Assembly (NCBI RefSeq): GCF_002979415.1
Contig: NZ_PCOT01000005.1
Location: 30,363-94,362, forward strand
Source: Microbacterium sp. MYb72
GTDB lineage: Bacteria; Actinomycetota; Actinomycetes; Actinomycetales; Microbacteriaceae
Direction: 5' to 3'
DNA length: 64,000 nt
Made by a program: the position numbers and the translations under genes. Within the stretch, counting starts at the first letter, position 1. Every line of letters begins with the position of its first letter. The notes beneath the pieces are model-generated. The model ran no database searches, had not been told where the DNA came from, and saw only the letters and a list, made by a program, of their open reading frames with translations. Shown here in pieces: positions 1 through 8,581 of this stretch.

Positions 1-2
1 CG

Positions 3-197
3 ATCACCTTCCAGCCCGCGTTCCTCCTGCTCGTGCCGGGAACCGTCGGACTCGTGGCGATCACCTCGTTCGACATCGACCCCGTCGCCGCGGCGCTGGC
101 GATCTTCGCGAGCCTCTGCATCGGGACGAAGCTCGGCTCGATCATCGTCGACACGCACTGGTGGCGGCTGTTCCTGCGGCCGCGCCCGGGCCTGTAA
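3..197 (+). CDS. C-terminal end of a ThrE-like threonine/serine exporter (partial)
   Basis: The reading frame is open from the window edge and ends at TAA 195-197, giving the last 64 residues of a membrane protein. The segment has two hydrophobic stretches, and a PAFLLLVPGTVGL motif resembles the last domain of the threonine/serine exporter (ThrE/DUF3815) family, where a LVPGxxGL motif is typical. Such proteins export amino acids across the inner membrane. The tail is short and basic (FLRPRPGL). A strong hairpin follows directly, so this is the end of its transcript. The start lies outside the window, so the family call rests on this fragment only. Confidence 0.5.
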   Translation: MTFQPAFLLLVPGTVGLVAITSFDIDPVAAALAIFASLCIGTKLGSIIVDTHWWRLFLRPRPGL

Positions 198-203
198 CGC
201 AAA

Positions 204-234
204 AGAAGGCCCCGCCGGGATGGCGGGGCCTTCT
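204..234. terminator. Bidirectional intrinsic terminator
   Basis: A perfect 13-bp stem (AGAAGGCCCCGCC at 204-216 with GGCGGGGCCTTCT at 222-234) and a 5-nt loop lie between two convergent genes. It can serve both the exporter on the plus strand and the lipoprotein gene on the minus strand. Confidence 0.85.
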
Positions 235-253
235 GTTGCTGTGTGAGGCCGGA

Positions 254-784
254 TCAGCGTGCGGCGCCCTTGAGCGAGGTGCTCGACTGGATGATGTTGC
301 CCGACTCGTCCTGATCGAAGATCACGCACTGGATCACGCGGTCGTTGTAGGAGTCCCAGGTGTCCTGGGTCGGGGTGATCGGGTAGACGCCGAGCGCGGA
401 CTGGTCCCACGGGATGCCGACGAAGGACGTGAAGCCCTCACCGGTGCACTGCTCCTGCGAGGCGGTGTCGATCGCCGTGGCGTCGTACTCGCCGTCGGGC
501 ATCTTGTACTCGAAGAAGACCTCTTCGTCGTGCGGCTCGGTGCAGGGCACGACATCGGCGCTCTCGAGGAGGCCCGAGGGGCTCTCCATCTTGCAGTCGC
601 CGACCTTCAGCGCGAAGATGCCGATGTTGGCGCTCTCGGTGACCTGGCCGGTCTTGTCGTCGCGGTCTGCATCGGCGTTGCCGCTCCCCAGGATGCCGTT
701 CAGTGCGCTGCAGCCGGTCAGTGCGAACGAGAGCGCCGCCGCCGATCCGACGAGAGCCAGCGCGTGTCGCGTGCGCAGTTTCAT
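254..784 (-). CDS. Septum-formation-domain lipoprotein
   Basis: This is a 176-residue secreted lipoprotein. The N-terminus has a basic start, a hydrophobic segment and the lipobox L22-T-G-C25, so Cys25 should be lipidated and anchor the protein to the outer face of the membrane. The rest (about residues 50-170) has the layout of the actinobacterial septum-formation domain: a VGDC motif, a VPCTEPHDEEV motif, and two later cysteines that could form disulfides with these. The molecular role is not known to me; the family name comes from proposed links to cell division. The start ATG at 784 has a good GGAGGGG ribosome site about 8 nt upstream. It is transcribed alone. Confidence 0.7.
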   Translation of the reverse strand: MKLRTRHALALVGSAAALSFALTGCSALNGILGSGNADADRDDKTGQVTESANIGIFALKVGDCKMESPSGLLESADVVPCTEPHDEEVFFEYKMPDGEYDATAIDTASQEQCTGEGFTSFVGIPWDQSALGVYPITPTQDTWDSYNDRVIQCVIFDQDESGNIIQSSTSLKGAAR

Positions 785-840
785 GTTGTTTCCCCTCCAG
801 GACTGTGGTGAGCGGGCACAGAAGAGTCCCGCCTCAGGAA

Positions 841-870
841 ACGCTATCCGTCCCGGAGTCTGTGATGCAA
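841..870 (-). promoter_or_regulatory. Predicted promoter of the septum-formation lipoprotein gene
   Basis: On the minus strand TTGCAT (865-870) and TAGCGT (841-846) are separated by 18 bp, a good match to a housekeeping sigma promoter. The predicted start site lies about 50 nt upstream of the lipoprotein ATG. Confidence 0.5.
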
Positions 871-901
871 CTCGAAAACCCCTTTGACCAGGCTGAGAGT
901 C

Positions 902-1468
902 TCAGCCCTCGAGGTCGTCGACGCCCGGCATCCAGCTGGCGCCGGGTCGACCCCATCCGCGTTTGCGGGCGATCTTCTGCGCGGTCTTCCAGTCTCCGTC
1001 CGACAGGCGATCCACGTAGAGGATGCCGTCGAGGTGATCGAACTCGTGCTGCATGATGCGCGCGCGCCAGCCGTCGACGGCGATCGCGACCGGTGAGCCG
1101 TCGAGGTCGGTTCCTGTCACCTGCACCCGCTCGGAGCGGCGCAGCGGGAACCGCTCGCCGGGGAAGGAGAGGCAGCCCTCCGACTCCAGATCGGGGTCGG
1201 GGTCGCCGGGTTCGAGAGGGGTCATCCACAGCTCGGGATTGATGATGACGCCACGCCACGGCTGATCGTCGTCGTCGACGTAGGCGTAGGTGTAGATGCG
1301 CAGCGGTACGCCGACCTGAGGGGCGGCGAGTCCCACGCCGGGCGCGGTGTCCATCGTCTCGAACATGTCGGCGACGAGGGTGCGGATCTCGTCGGTGATC
1401 GCCTCGACGGCGGAAGCGGGAGAGTGCAGGACGGGATCGCCCATGATGCGAATCGGAAGTACAGCCAC
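902..1468 (-). CDS. def: Peptide deformylase
   Basis: This cytoplasmic metalloenzyme removes the formyl group from the initiator methionine of new proteins. All three family motifs are present: GVGLAAPQ at about residues 44-51, EGCLS at about 97-101 with the metal-binding Cys, and QHEFDH at about 139-144 with two metal-binding His and the catalytic Glu. I chose the GTG at 1468 (protein begins MAVLPIRIMG, 188 aa), because it matches the usual family N-terminus and avoids overlap with the divergent transporter gene. A longer open frame reaches 1627, but its extra residues look unlike the family. Confidence 0.93.
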   Translation of the reverse strand: MAVLPIRIMGDPVLHSPASAVEAITDEIRTLVADMFETMDTAPGVGLAAPQVGVPLRIYTYAYVDDDDQPWRGVIINPELWMTPLEPGDPDPDLESEGCLSFPGERFPLRRSERVQVTGTDLDGSPVAIAVDGWRARIMQHEFDHLDGILYVDRLSDGDWKTAQKIARKRGWGRPGASWMPGVDDLEG

Positions 1469-1499
1469 GCCATAACCATACTGGGCGCACATCGCCGGG

Positions 1500-1505
1500 T
1501 AGGGT
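1500..1505 (+). promoter_or_regulatory. -10 element of a probable leaderless promoter (DMT transporter)
   Basis: TAGGGT ends 6 nt before GTG 1512, so transcription should begin at or next to the start codon. No ribosome site is visible. Confidence 0.5.
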
Positions 1506-1511
1506 CGTAGG

Positions 1512-2513
1512 GTGAGCATCTCCGTATGGATGAGTGGGGCGGATGTCGGCGACCAGCTCGTCGGCGTCTTCCAGAATCCGCGACTCCTCCTGGGCATCCC
1601 GCTCGCCCTCGCGGGCGCCGTCTTCATGTCCCTCGGCGCGCAGTATCAGCACCGTGGGGTGGAGAAGGTCGAGCAGCTCAGCGGCGCGGACGGCGCGACC
1701 GGGCTGAGCCTCGACCAGATCAGAAGACTGCTGACGCGTCCGTCCTGGATCATCGGCACGCTCATGCTCGGACTGGCCATCGTGTGCCAGCTCGCCGCGC
1801 TCTCCCAGGCGCCGCTGATCGTGGTGCAGCCGCTCGGCGCGATCGCCCTCGTGATCACGACCCTGCTCAACGCCAGGGTCTCAGGACACACGCCGACGAG
1901 GCAGTCCATCACCGCGATCGTCTGCTGCGTCGGCGGCATCTTCCTCTTCGTCTCCTTCGCCGCGATCTTCGCGGCGGAGAAACCCATCAGCGACATCGAG
2001 CTCTTCACGATCCTGGCGATCCTGCTCGTCGTGATCATCGTGCTCGGCGCCTGCTGGCTCGTGCTGCGTCACCGCATGCGGGCTCTCTTCTACGTCATCG
2101 GCGCCGGCATCCTCTACGGCTTCGTGGCCACCCTCGCCAAAGCGGTCATCAATCGCATCGAGGCCGGCAACTTCGAGTGGATCACCCTCGTGTGCGTGAT
2201 CGCCCTGATCGCGGCATCCGCCGTCGGCGCGTACTTCGTGCAGACCGCGTACAGCTCCGGTCCGCCCGACCTCGTCATCGCCGGTCTCACGGTGGTCGAC
2301 CCGCTGATCGCGGTGCTCATCGGAATGCTCGTGCTCGGCGAAGCGGCGGCGGCGCCCGGCTGGGTGCTCGTGATCTTCGGGGTCGCCGGCGCCATCGCGG
2401 TGTGGGGCGTGGTCGGTCTCGCCCGGTACCACCCGCAGGTTCTCAGCGAGAGTCAGGAGCTCGGCATCCCGCGGGGGAGCGACGGCGCCACGGGAGCGGA
2501 CGAGCAGAAGTAG
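1512..2513 (+). CDS. DMT-family multidrug/metabolite transporter
   Basis: This 333-residue integral membrane protein has about nine to ten hydrophobic helices and a hydrophilic C-terminal tail. The duplicated helical bundle, with conserved glycines and motifs such as VVQPLGAIALV (about residue 115) and VVDPLIAVLIGMLVLGE (about 255), fits the drug/metabolite transporter superfamily, in the group of larger actinobacterial DMT proteins. The substrate cannot be predicted. The start GTG 1512 follows a TAGGGT hexamer by 6 nt, which suggests a leaderless message; ATG 1530 is an in-frame alternative. It runs divergently from def and convergently with the pgl operon. Confidence 0.7.
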   Translation: MSISVWMSGADVGDQLVGVFQNPRLLLGIPLALAGAVFMSLGAQYQHRGVEKVEQLSGADGATGLSLDQIRRLLTRPSWIIGTLMLGLAIVCQLAALSQAPLIVVQPLGAIALVITTLLNARVSGHTPTRQSITAIVCCVGGIFLFVSFAAIFAAEKPISDIELFTILAILLVVIIVLGACWLVLRHRMRALFYVIGAGILYGFVATLAKAVINRIEAGNFEWITLVCVIALIAASAVGAYFVQTAYSSGPPDLVIAGLTVVDPLIAVLIGMLVLGEAAAAPGWVLVIFGVAGAIAVWGVVGLARYHPQVLSESQELGIPRGSDGATGADEQK

Positions 2514-2576
2514 GCGCTCTCCGCGCACTCGGACGCCACGACCGTCACGGCCGTCGAGGTCCGGGTTCGCGTCCGA

Positions 2577-3356
2577 TCAGTACGCGGGGTCGATGAGGTC
2601 GGGGGAGACCTCGGAGGCAGCCGCCTCGTCGACGAAGAAGACCGTCCGCTTGCGCCCCTTGGCGCCCGCTGCGGGCACGCTGGTGTAGCTGGCGCCCGCG
2701 AGGGCCAGACCGAGCGCGGAGGCCTTGTCGGCGCCCGTGAGCACGAGCCAGACGCGCTTGGAGGAGTTCAACACCGGTCGGGTGAGAGTGACGCGCTCCG
2801 GCGGAGGCTTGGGGGAGTCGCGCACGGGCAGGGCCGCGGCATCCGTCACCGTGACCTCCGGGCGGTCCGGGAAGAGCGAGGCGATGTGGCCGTCGGGTCC
2901 GACGCCAAGGAAGCACACCGCGAACGACGGCCACGGATTCTCATCGGTTCCGAACCGCGCGAGCTCCGCCGCGTACGCGGCGGCCGCCTCGTCGAGGGTG
3001 AGGCCGCTGTCGGATGCCGCGATCTCGTGGACGTTCTCGACGGGGACCGGGATGCTGTCCAGGAGAGCCGCTCGGGACTGCACGGCGTTGCGGTCGGCGT
3101 GAGCACGGGGCACGAAGCGTTCGTCGCCCCACCAGAAGTGGACGAGCGACCAGTCGATGTCGGCCGACCGTGGATTCTCCGCCGTCGCGCGCAGCACCGC
3201 ACCGCCCATCGAACCGCCCGTGAGGGCGATGTGGGCGATCCGGCCGTTGCGCGTGCGTGCTCGCAACCGAGCGATGAACCGGTCGGCCACCCGCGCCGCG
3301 ACGGCGGCGGGGGTGGGTTCGACGACGACCCGCTTCTCTGCGGACGCTGTCTGCAT
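2577..3356 (-). CDS. pgl: 6-phosphogluconolactonase
   Basis: Hydrolyses 6-phosphogluconolactone, the product of Zwf, to 6-phosphogluconate in the oxidative pentose phosphate pathway. The 259-residue protein has the glucosamine/galactosamine-6-phosphate isomerase fold: LTGGSMGG (about residue 44), a FWWGDERFVP motif (about 75), and a LGVGPDGHIASLFP motif (about 150) holding the catalytic Asp and His. I chose ATG 3356, which sits about 9 nt after AGGAGA; ATG codons at 3362 and 3365 are possible and would overlap the opcA stop as ATGA. It is the last gene of the tkt-tal-pgi-zwf-opcA-pgl operon. Confidence 0.9.
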   Translation of the reverse strand: MQTASAEKRVVVEPTPAAVAARVADRFIARLRARTRNGRIAHIALTGGSMGGAVLRATAENPRSADIDWSLVHFWWGDERFVPRAHADRNAVQSRAALLDSIPVPVENVHEIAASDSGLTLDEAAAAYAAELARFGTDENPWPSFAVCFLGVGPDGHIASLFPDRPEVTVTDAAALPVRDSPKPPPERVTLTRPVLNSSKRVWLVLTGADKASALGLALAGASYTSVPAAGAKGRKRTVFFVDEAAASEVSPDLIDPAY

Positions 3357-3361
3357 CGACA

Positions 3362-4297
3362 TCATTCTCCTGTCTCGGGCGGACCCAGCTTCTCCCAGCC
3401 CTCGGTGATGACTCGACCGTACAGGACATCGGGGTCGAGGCGACGCAGCTCCTCGGCGAGGCACTCCCTGAGCGTGCGGCGCGGCAGGTGGAGGTCGTGG
3501 TCGGGCTGCTCGGGCTGCGTGAGCACGGCGACGCCCGGAGTCGGACGCTCCAGCAGGATGTCCCCGTCTGCACGGGTGAGCCGCACCGACTTGATGCCCT
3601 CCTGCCAGTGCTCAGGGTCCTCGTACGACCAGCGCACCGGCACCTCGAGCGCCATCTGCAGCCAGGCCGCGAGCAGTGCGGTCGAGGGGGAAGCGACGGC
3701 GCCGCGCACCTCGACATCCGTCACCTCGAGGTACGGAGGCTGATCGAGCACGGCGGCGAGCTGCTCGCGCCAGTGCGTGAGCCGGGTCCAGGCCAGATCC
3801 GTGTCTCCGGGGGCGTGCGTCTCGCCGAGCAGGGCGAGGCGGTCGCGCACGTCGGGGGAGGTCGCGGCATCCGTGATGCGTCGCTGGGCGATCCTGCCGA
3901 GCGGCGAGGTCGCGGGGGAGACGGGCGCCTCCTCCGGCCACCAGGCCACCACCGGGGCGTCGGGGAGGAGGAGGCCGGTGATGAGGCTCTCCTCGTTGCT
4001 CGCCGCATCGCCGTAGGCGCGCAGCACGACGACCTCGCTGGCTCCGGCGTCTCCGCCGACGCGGATCTGGGCGTCGAGTCGCGACTCGCCGCCCCCGGTG
4101 GTGAGCACGATGACGCGCATCGGGTGCTCGCGTGATGCGTCGTTGGCCGCGTCGATGGCGGCCTCCGCGACGCCGTTCCGCGCCGAGATGACCAGGGTGA
4201 GCACGCGGCCGAGAGCGACGACGCCGCCCTCCTCACGGGCCTTGACGAGGTTCTTCGCGACCTGGCTGACGGTCGTGTCGGGAAGGTCGATGATCAC
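3362..4297 (-). CDS. opcA: Glucose-6-phosphate dehydrogenase assembly protein OpcA
   Basis: OpcA is an actinobacterial and cyanobacterial partner that promotes the active oligomer of glucose-6-phosphate dehydrogenase. The 311-residue protein has the family's N-terminal half (DLPDTTVSQVAKNLV, then a mixed alpha/beta region) and C-terminal half with the conserved segment around ALEVPVRWSYEDP. It overlaps zwf by 4 nt (ATGA) and abuts pgl, which suggests translational coupling with the enzyme it assists. Gene order and sequence agree, so the call is firm. Confidence 0.9.
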   Translation of the reverse strand: MIIDLPDTTVSQVAKNLVKAREEGGVVALGRVLTLVISARNGVAEAAIDAANDASREHPMRVIVLTTGGGESRLDAQIRVGGDAGASEVVVLRAYGDAASNEESLITGLLLPDAPVVAWWPEEAPVSPATSPLGRIAQRRITDAATSPDVRDRLALLGETHAPGDTDLAWTRLTHWREQLAAVLDQPPYLEVTDVEVRGAVASPSTALLAAWLQMALEVPVRWSYEDPEHWQEGIKSVRLTRADGDILLERPTPGVAVLTQPEQPDHDLHLPRRTLRECLAEELRRLDPDVLYGRVITEGWEKLGPPETGE

Positions 4298-5841
4298 GGG
4301 CGTCTCCAGACTCGTCCGTCGCGGGCCAACAGGGCATCAGCGGATGCCGGGCCCCACGATCCGGGTGCATACTGCTCGACGGGGCCGCCCTCGGCAGCCC
4401 AGTACTCCTCGACCGGGTCGAGGATCTTCCACGAGAGCTCGACCTCCTCGTGCCGCGGGAACAGCGGCGGATCGCCCAGCAGGACGTCGAGGATCAGGCG
4501 CTCGTAGGCCTCGGGGCTCGCCTCGGTGAAGGCGTGCCCGTAGCCGAAGTCCATCGTCACGTCGCGGACGTTCGTGCCGTTGCCCGGCACCTTCGAGCCG
4601 AACCGGATGGTCACGCCCTCATCGGGCTGCACGCGGATCACGAGCGCGTTCTGACCGAGCTCCGATGTGTTGCTGCGCCCGAACAGGTGCTCCGGTGCGC
4701 GCTTGAAGACGACCGCGACCTCGGTCACCCGTCGGCCGAGCCGCTTGCCGGTGCGCAGGTAGAACGGCACCCCCGACCAGCGGCGGGTGTCGATCTCCAG
4801 CTTGATGGCCGCGTAGGTCTCCGTCGCCGACTCGGGGTTCATCCCCTCCTCGTCGAGGAACCCGGTGACCTTCTCGCCGCCCTGCCACCCGCCGGCGTAC
4901 TGCCCGCGTGCGGTCGCCAGGGCGAGGTCGTCCGGGACGTGCACCGCCGCGAGGACCTTCTCCTTCTCGGCACGCAGGTGCTCCGCGGACAGGCTGATCG
5001 GCTCTTCCATCGCGGTGAGGGCGAGAAGCTGCAGCAGGTGGTTCTGGATGACGTCACGGGCCGCGCCGACGCCGTCGTAGTAGCCGGCGCGGCCGCCGAC
5101 GCCGATGTCCTCGGCCATCGTGATCTGCACGTGGTCGACGTAGTTGCGGTTCCAGATCGGCTCGTACAGCTCGTTGGCGAAGCGCAGCGCCAGGATGTTC
5201 TGGACCGTCTCCTTGCCGAGGTAGTGGTCGATGCGGAAGATCGAGTCCGCGGAGAACGCCACCTCGAGGGCCTTGTTCAGCTCGCGAGCGGACTCGAGGT
5301 CGTGCCCGAAGGGCTTCTCGATCACGACCCGGCGCCAGCGGTCCTCTCCCTCGTCGTCTCCGACGAGGCCCGAGTCCTTGAGCTGCTGCGCGACGACCGC
5401 GAACGACTTCGGCGGGATCGACAGGTAGAACGCGTGGTTGCCCATCGTGCCCCGCTCCACGTCGAGCTGATCCACCGTCTCACGGAGCTTGCGGAACGAC
5501 TCGGGGTTGTCGAACTCGCCGGACACGAAGCGGATGCCCTGCAGCAGCTGCGTCCAGGTCTCCTCGCGGAAGGGGGTTCGCGCGTGCTGCTTGACCGCGT
5601 CGTACACGACCTGCGCGAAGTCCTGATCCTCCCAGTCCCTTCGGGCGAATCCGACGAGCGCGAAGCCCGGCGGGAGCAGGCCCCGGTTGGCGAGGTCGTA
5701 GACCGCGGGCATGAGCTTCTTGCGCGACAGATCGCCGGTCACTCCGAAGATCACCAGGGCGCTGGGCCCGGCGATCCTGTTGAGACGGCGATCATCGGGG
5801 TCGCGCAGCGGGTTGTGCCCGCGCGAGATGGGAACAGACAT
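4294..5841 (-). CDS. zwf: Glucose-6-phosphate 1-dehydrogenase
   Basis: Oxidises glucose 6-phosphate to 6-phosphogluconolactone and reduces NADP+. The 515-residue length is normal. The N-terminal nucleotide-binding motif IFGVTGDLSRKKL (about residue 32) and the active-site segment FRIDHYLGKETVQ (about residue 205, with the catalytic His and substrate Lys) are intact. ATG 5841 follows an AGGAG site. A 23-nt gap separates it from pgi upstream, and it overlaps opcA downstream by 4 nt. It provides NADPH for biosynthesis, including the fatty acid pathway encoded later in this window. Confidence 0.96.
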   Translation of the reverse strand: MSVPISRGHNPLRDPDDRRLNRIAGPSALVIFGVTGDLSRKKLMPAVYDLANRGLLPPGFALVGFARRDWEDQDFAQVVYDAVKQHARTPFREETWTQLLQGIRFVSGEFDNPESFRKLRETVDQLDVERGTMGNHAFYLSIPPKSFAVVAQQLKDSGLVGDDEGEDRWRRVVIEKPFGHDLESARELNKALEVAFSADSIFRIDHYLGKETVQNILALRFANELYEPIWNRNYVDHVQITMAEDIGVGGRAGYYDGVGAARDVIQNHLLQLLALTAMEEPISLSAEHLRAEKEKVLAAVHVPDDLALATARGQYAGGWQGGEKVTGFLDEEGMNPESATETYAAIKLEIDTRRWSGVPFYLRTGKRLGRRVTEVAVVFKRAPEHLFGRSNTSELGQNALVIRVQPDEGVTIRFGSKVPGNGTNVRDVTMDFGYGHAFTEASPEAYERLILDVLLGDPPLFPRHEEVELSWKILDPVEEYWAAEGGPVEQYAPGSWGPASADALLARDGRVWRRP

Positions 5842-5864
5842 CGGTGGGGGATTCTCCTGGCTGC

Positions 5865-7472
5865 TTACTTCTGTGCTGCTTCGAAAAGGGTGAGCACGTC
5901 TGCCGACGAGTCGGTGATCGTCAGCGTGACGACCGGACGGCCGTGCTCCGCGAGCACCGCGGCGTCACCCGCGGCCTGCGCCTCGATGAGCTGACCGAAC
6001 GTGAACGGCCGACCGGGGATCTCGAGGTCGACGTCGGTGCGCTCCAGGAGCTGGAGGAACACGCCCTGTGCCGGACCGCCCTTGTGGTACTGACCGGTGG
6101 AGTGCAGGAAGCGGGGTCCCCAGCCGAAGGTCGTCGGTCGACCGGAGTCGGCGGCGACGAGCTCGCGGAGGCCCTGCAGCTGCGGGACGTCGAGTCGGTT
6201 CACATAGGCCTGGATCGAGACGTAGCCGTCGTCGCCCAATCGGGCCCACAGGGAGTCGAGGACGCCCTCGATCGTGCCGGAGGCGGCGAGCTCGGGGTCG
6301 GACACGCGGACCTCGACGCTGTTCTCGATGAACGCCGGAGCCGTGGCCTCCGGGCGGGCGTCCAGCAGACCGCGGGCAGCGATCTTGGCGGACTCGACGT
6401 CGGGCTGGTCGAACGGGTTGATGCCGAGCAGGTATCCGGCGATGGCCGTCGCATACTCCCAGACGATGAACTGCGCGCCGAGCGTGCCGGAGACGAGGAT
6501 CTCGCCCTGGTGCTTCTCGCGGAGGTGGAACTCGTTCGCGTCATCGACCAGGCGCACGATCTGCAGGTCGGCGGGGTTCGCGTCGAGCTCCGGGGACACG
6601 GGCAGCAGGACGACGGGGAGGATGCCGGTGCCGTCCTTGCCCGTGGACTCCGCGATGAGCTGCTCGATCCAGTCGGGCAGGCCGTTGATGTGCGTGCCGT
6701 CGGTGATGAGTCCGAGCTTGTCACGGCGCGGGCTGGTGGCCGCGATCGCCGCTGCGAGGCGGAGAGCCGGGTTCTCGGCGGAGTCGACCGCGACCTCCAG
6801 CAGCGAGGCCTCGGCCTCGTCTAGCAGCTCGTCGATGTCGACGCCGGCGAGACCCGAGGGGACGAGACCGAACGCGGTGAGCGCCGAGTAGCGTCCACCC
6901 ACGTTCGGATCGGCGTTGAAGACGCGATAGCCGGCGTCGCGGGCCGAGGCGTCGAGAGGCGAACCGGGGTCGGTGACCACGATGATGCGCTCGACGGGAT
7001 CGATGCCGAGGTCGCGGAACGCCGTCTCGAACGTGCGGCGCTGAGAGTCGGTCTCCACGGTGGAGCCGGACTTCGACGACACGACGAGGACGGTGCTCTC
7101 GAGCCCGTCGTCGAGAGCGGCGAGCACCTGCGCCGGCGAGGTCGAGTCGAGGATCGTGAGCGGAACGCCCGCCGTCTGCGAGATGACCTCGGGGGCGAGG
7201 GAGGATCCGCCCATGCCCGCGAGGACGACGCGCGTGACGCCCTTCGCGGCGAGCTCGTCGCGCAGCGCCACGATCTCACCCACGAGGGGACGCGAGATCG
7301 ACACGGCCTCGACCCATCCGAGCCGCACGGCTGCCTCGGACTCGGCATCCGGGCCCCAGAGTGTCGCGTCGCCCCCGGTGATGCGCGACGCGACGAGGTC
7401 GTGCACCAGTCCGGGGACGCTCTCCTCGATCGCGGCCTTCGCCGCGCCCGAGGCGTGCAGCGCGAAGGTCAT
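5865..7472 (-). CDS. pgi: Glucose-6-phosphate isomerase
   Basis: Interconverts glucose 6-phosphate and fructose 6-phosphate and so links glycolysis with the pentose phosphate enzymes of the same operon. The 535-residue protein has the two sugar-isomerase domains: [11 protein letters not shown] (about residue 125), the phosphate-binding [10 protein letters not shown] segment (about 172), and a C-terminal region with HKGG (about residue 468). It overlaps tal by 4 nt. Having pgi between tal and zwf is typical of Microbacteriaceae and differs from the mycobacterial order. Confidence 0.93.
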   Translation of the reverse strand: MTFALHASGAAKAAIEESVPGLVHDLVASRITGGDATLWGPDAESEAAVRLGWVEAVSISRPLVGEIVALRDELAAKGVTRVVLAGMGGSSLAPEVISQTAGVPLTILDSTSPAQVLAALDDGLESTVLVVSSKSGSTVETDSQRRTFETAFRDLGIDPVERIIVVTDPGSPLDASARDAGYRVFNADPNVGGRYSALTAFGLVPSGLAGVDIDELLDEAEASLLEVAVDSAENPALRLAAAIAATSPRRDKLGLITDGTHINGLPDWIEQLIAESTGKDGTGILPVVLLPVSPELDANPADLQIVRLVDDANEFHLREKHQGEILVSGTLGAQFIVWEYATAIAGYLLGINPFDQPDVESAKIAARGLLDARPEATAPAFIENSVEVRVSDPELAASGTIEGVLDSLWARLGDDGYVSIQAYVNRLDVPQLQGLRELVAADSGRPTTFGWGPRFLHSTGQYHKGGPAQGVFLQLLERTDVDLEIPGRPFTFGQLIEAQAAGDAAVLAEHGRPVVTLTITDSSADVLTLFEAAQK

Positions 7473-8581
7473 CGCTGCGCCTCGAGCCCTTCGCTCACCT
7501 GGCTGAGCAGGTCATGCCAGGAGTCGATGAACTTCGCGACGCCCTCGTCCTCGAGCACCTGGGTGACGTCGGCGAAGTCGATGCCGAGGTCGGCGAGCCC
7601 CGCGAAGACCGCACGGGCCTCCTCGTAGCCGCCCGTGATCGTGTCGCCGGTGACGACGCCGTGGTCGAAGGTCGCCTCGAGCGTCTTCTCGGGCATCGTG
7701 TTGACGACGCCCGCGGCGACGAGCTCCGTGACGTAGAGGGTGTCGGGCAGGTTCGGGTCCTTGACGCCGGTCGACGCCCACAGCGGGCGCTGCGGGTTCG
7801 CGCCCGCGGCGATCAGCGCCTGCGCGCGCTCACCGGCGAAGGTCTTCTCGTAGAGCTCGTAGGCGAGGCGCGCGTTGGCGAGGCCGGCCTTGTTCTTGAG
7901 GGCGTCCGCGGCGTCCGAGCCGATGGCGGCGAGGCGCTTGTCGGTCTCGGTGTCGACCCGCGACACGAAGAAGGACGCGACCGACTCGATGGTCGAGAGG
8001 TCGATGCCCGCCGCCTTCGCGGTCTCGAGACCGGTCAGGTACGCCTCGATGACCTCGGCGTAGCGCTCGAGGCTGAAGATCAGCGTGACGTTGACGCTGA
8101 TGCCCGCGCCGATCGCCTGCGCGATCGCGGGAAGGCCAGCCTTGGTCGCGGGGATCTTCACGAGCAGGTTCGGACGGTCGACCGTTGCCCACAGCTGCTT
8201 GGCCTGGGCGACCGTGCCGTCCGTGTCGTGCGCGAGGTCGGGGGAGACCTCGATCGACACGCGTCCGTCGACGTGGCCGGTGGCCTCCCACACGGGGCGG
8301 AACACGTCGAGCGCGGCGGCCACGTCCTGCGTGGTGGCCGCGAACACGGCCTCCTCCGCGGTCGCGCCGGATGCCGCGAGCTCGGCGACCTGCGCGTCGT
8401 ACGACGTGTCGTCGGGGTTCGTGATGGCGTTCGCGAAGATCGTCGGGTTGGTGGTGACGCCCGTGACGTTGCGCGAGGCGATCAGCTCGGCGAGGTTGCC
8501 GGAGGAGATGCGGGTGCGGGACAGGTCGTCGAGCCAGATGCTGACACCGGCGGCTGCGAGGTCTGAGGTGGGGGTGCTCAT
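7469..8581 (-). CDS. tal: Transaldolase
   Basis: Transfers a three-carbon dihydroxyacetone unit from sedoheptulose 7-phosphate to glyceraldehyde 3-phosphate in the non-oxidative pentose phosphate pathway. The protein has 370 residues, the length of the long (TalB-like, actinobacterial) class. The signature IWLDDLSR at the N-terminus, GVTTNPTIF (about residue 40), and [11 protein letters not shown] (about residue 140, with the Schiff-base Lys) are present. ATG 8581 overlaps the tkt stop by 4 nt, so the two non-oxidative enzymes are probably made in a fixed ratio. Confidence 0.95.
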   Translation of the reverse strand: MSTPTSDLAAAGVSIWLDDLSRTRISSGNLAELIASRNVTGVTTNPTIFANAITNPDDTSYDAQVAELAASGATAEEAVFAATTQDVAAALDVFRPVWEATGHVDGRVSIEVSPDLAHDTDGTVAQAKQLWATVDRPNLLVKIPATKAGLPAIAQAIGAGISVNVTLIFSLERYAEVIEAYLTGLETAKAAGIDLSTIESVASFFVSRVDTETDKRLAAIGSDAADALKNKAGLANARLAYELYEKTFAGERAQALIAAGANPQRPLWASTGVKDPNLPDTLYVTELVAAGVVNTMPEKTLEATFDHGVVTGDTITGGYEEARAVFAGLADLGIDFADVTQVLEDEGVAKFIDSWHDLLSQVSEGLEAQR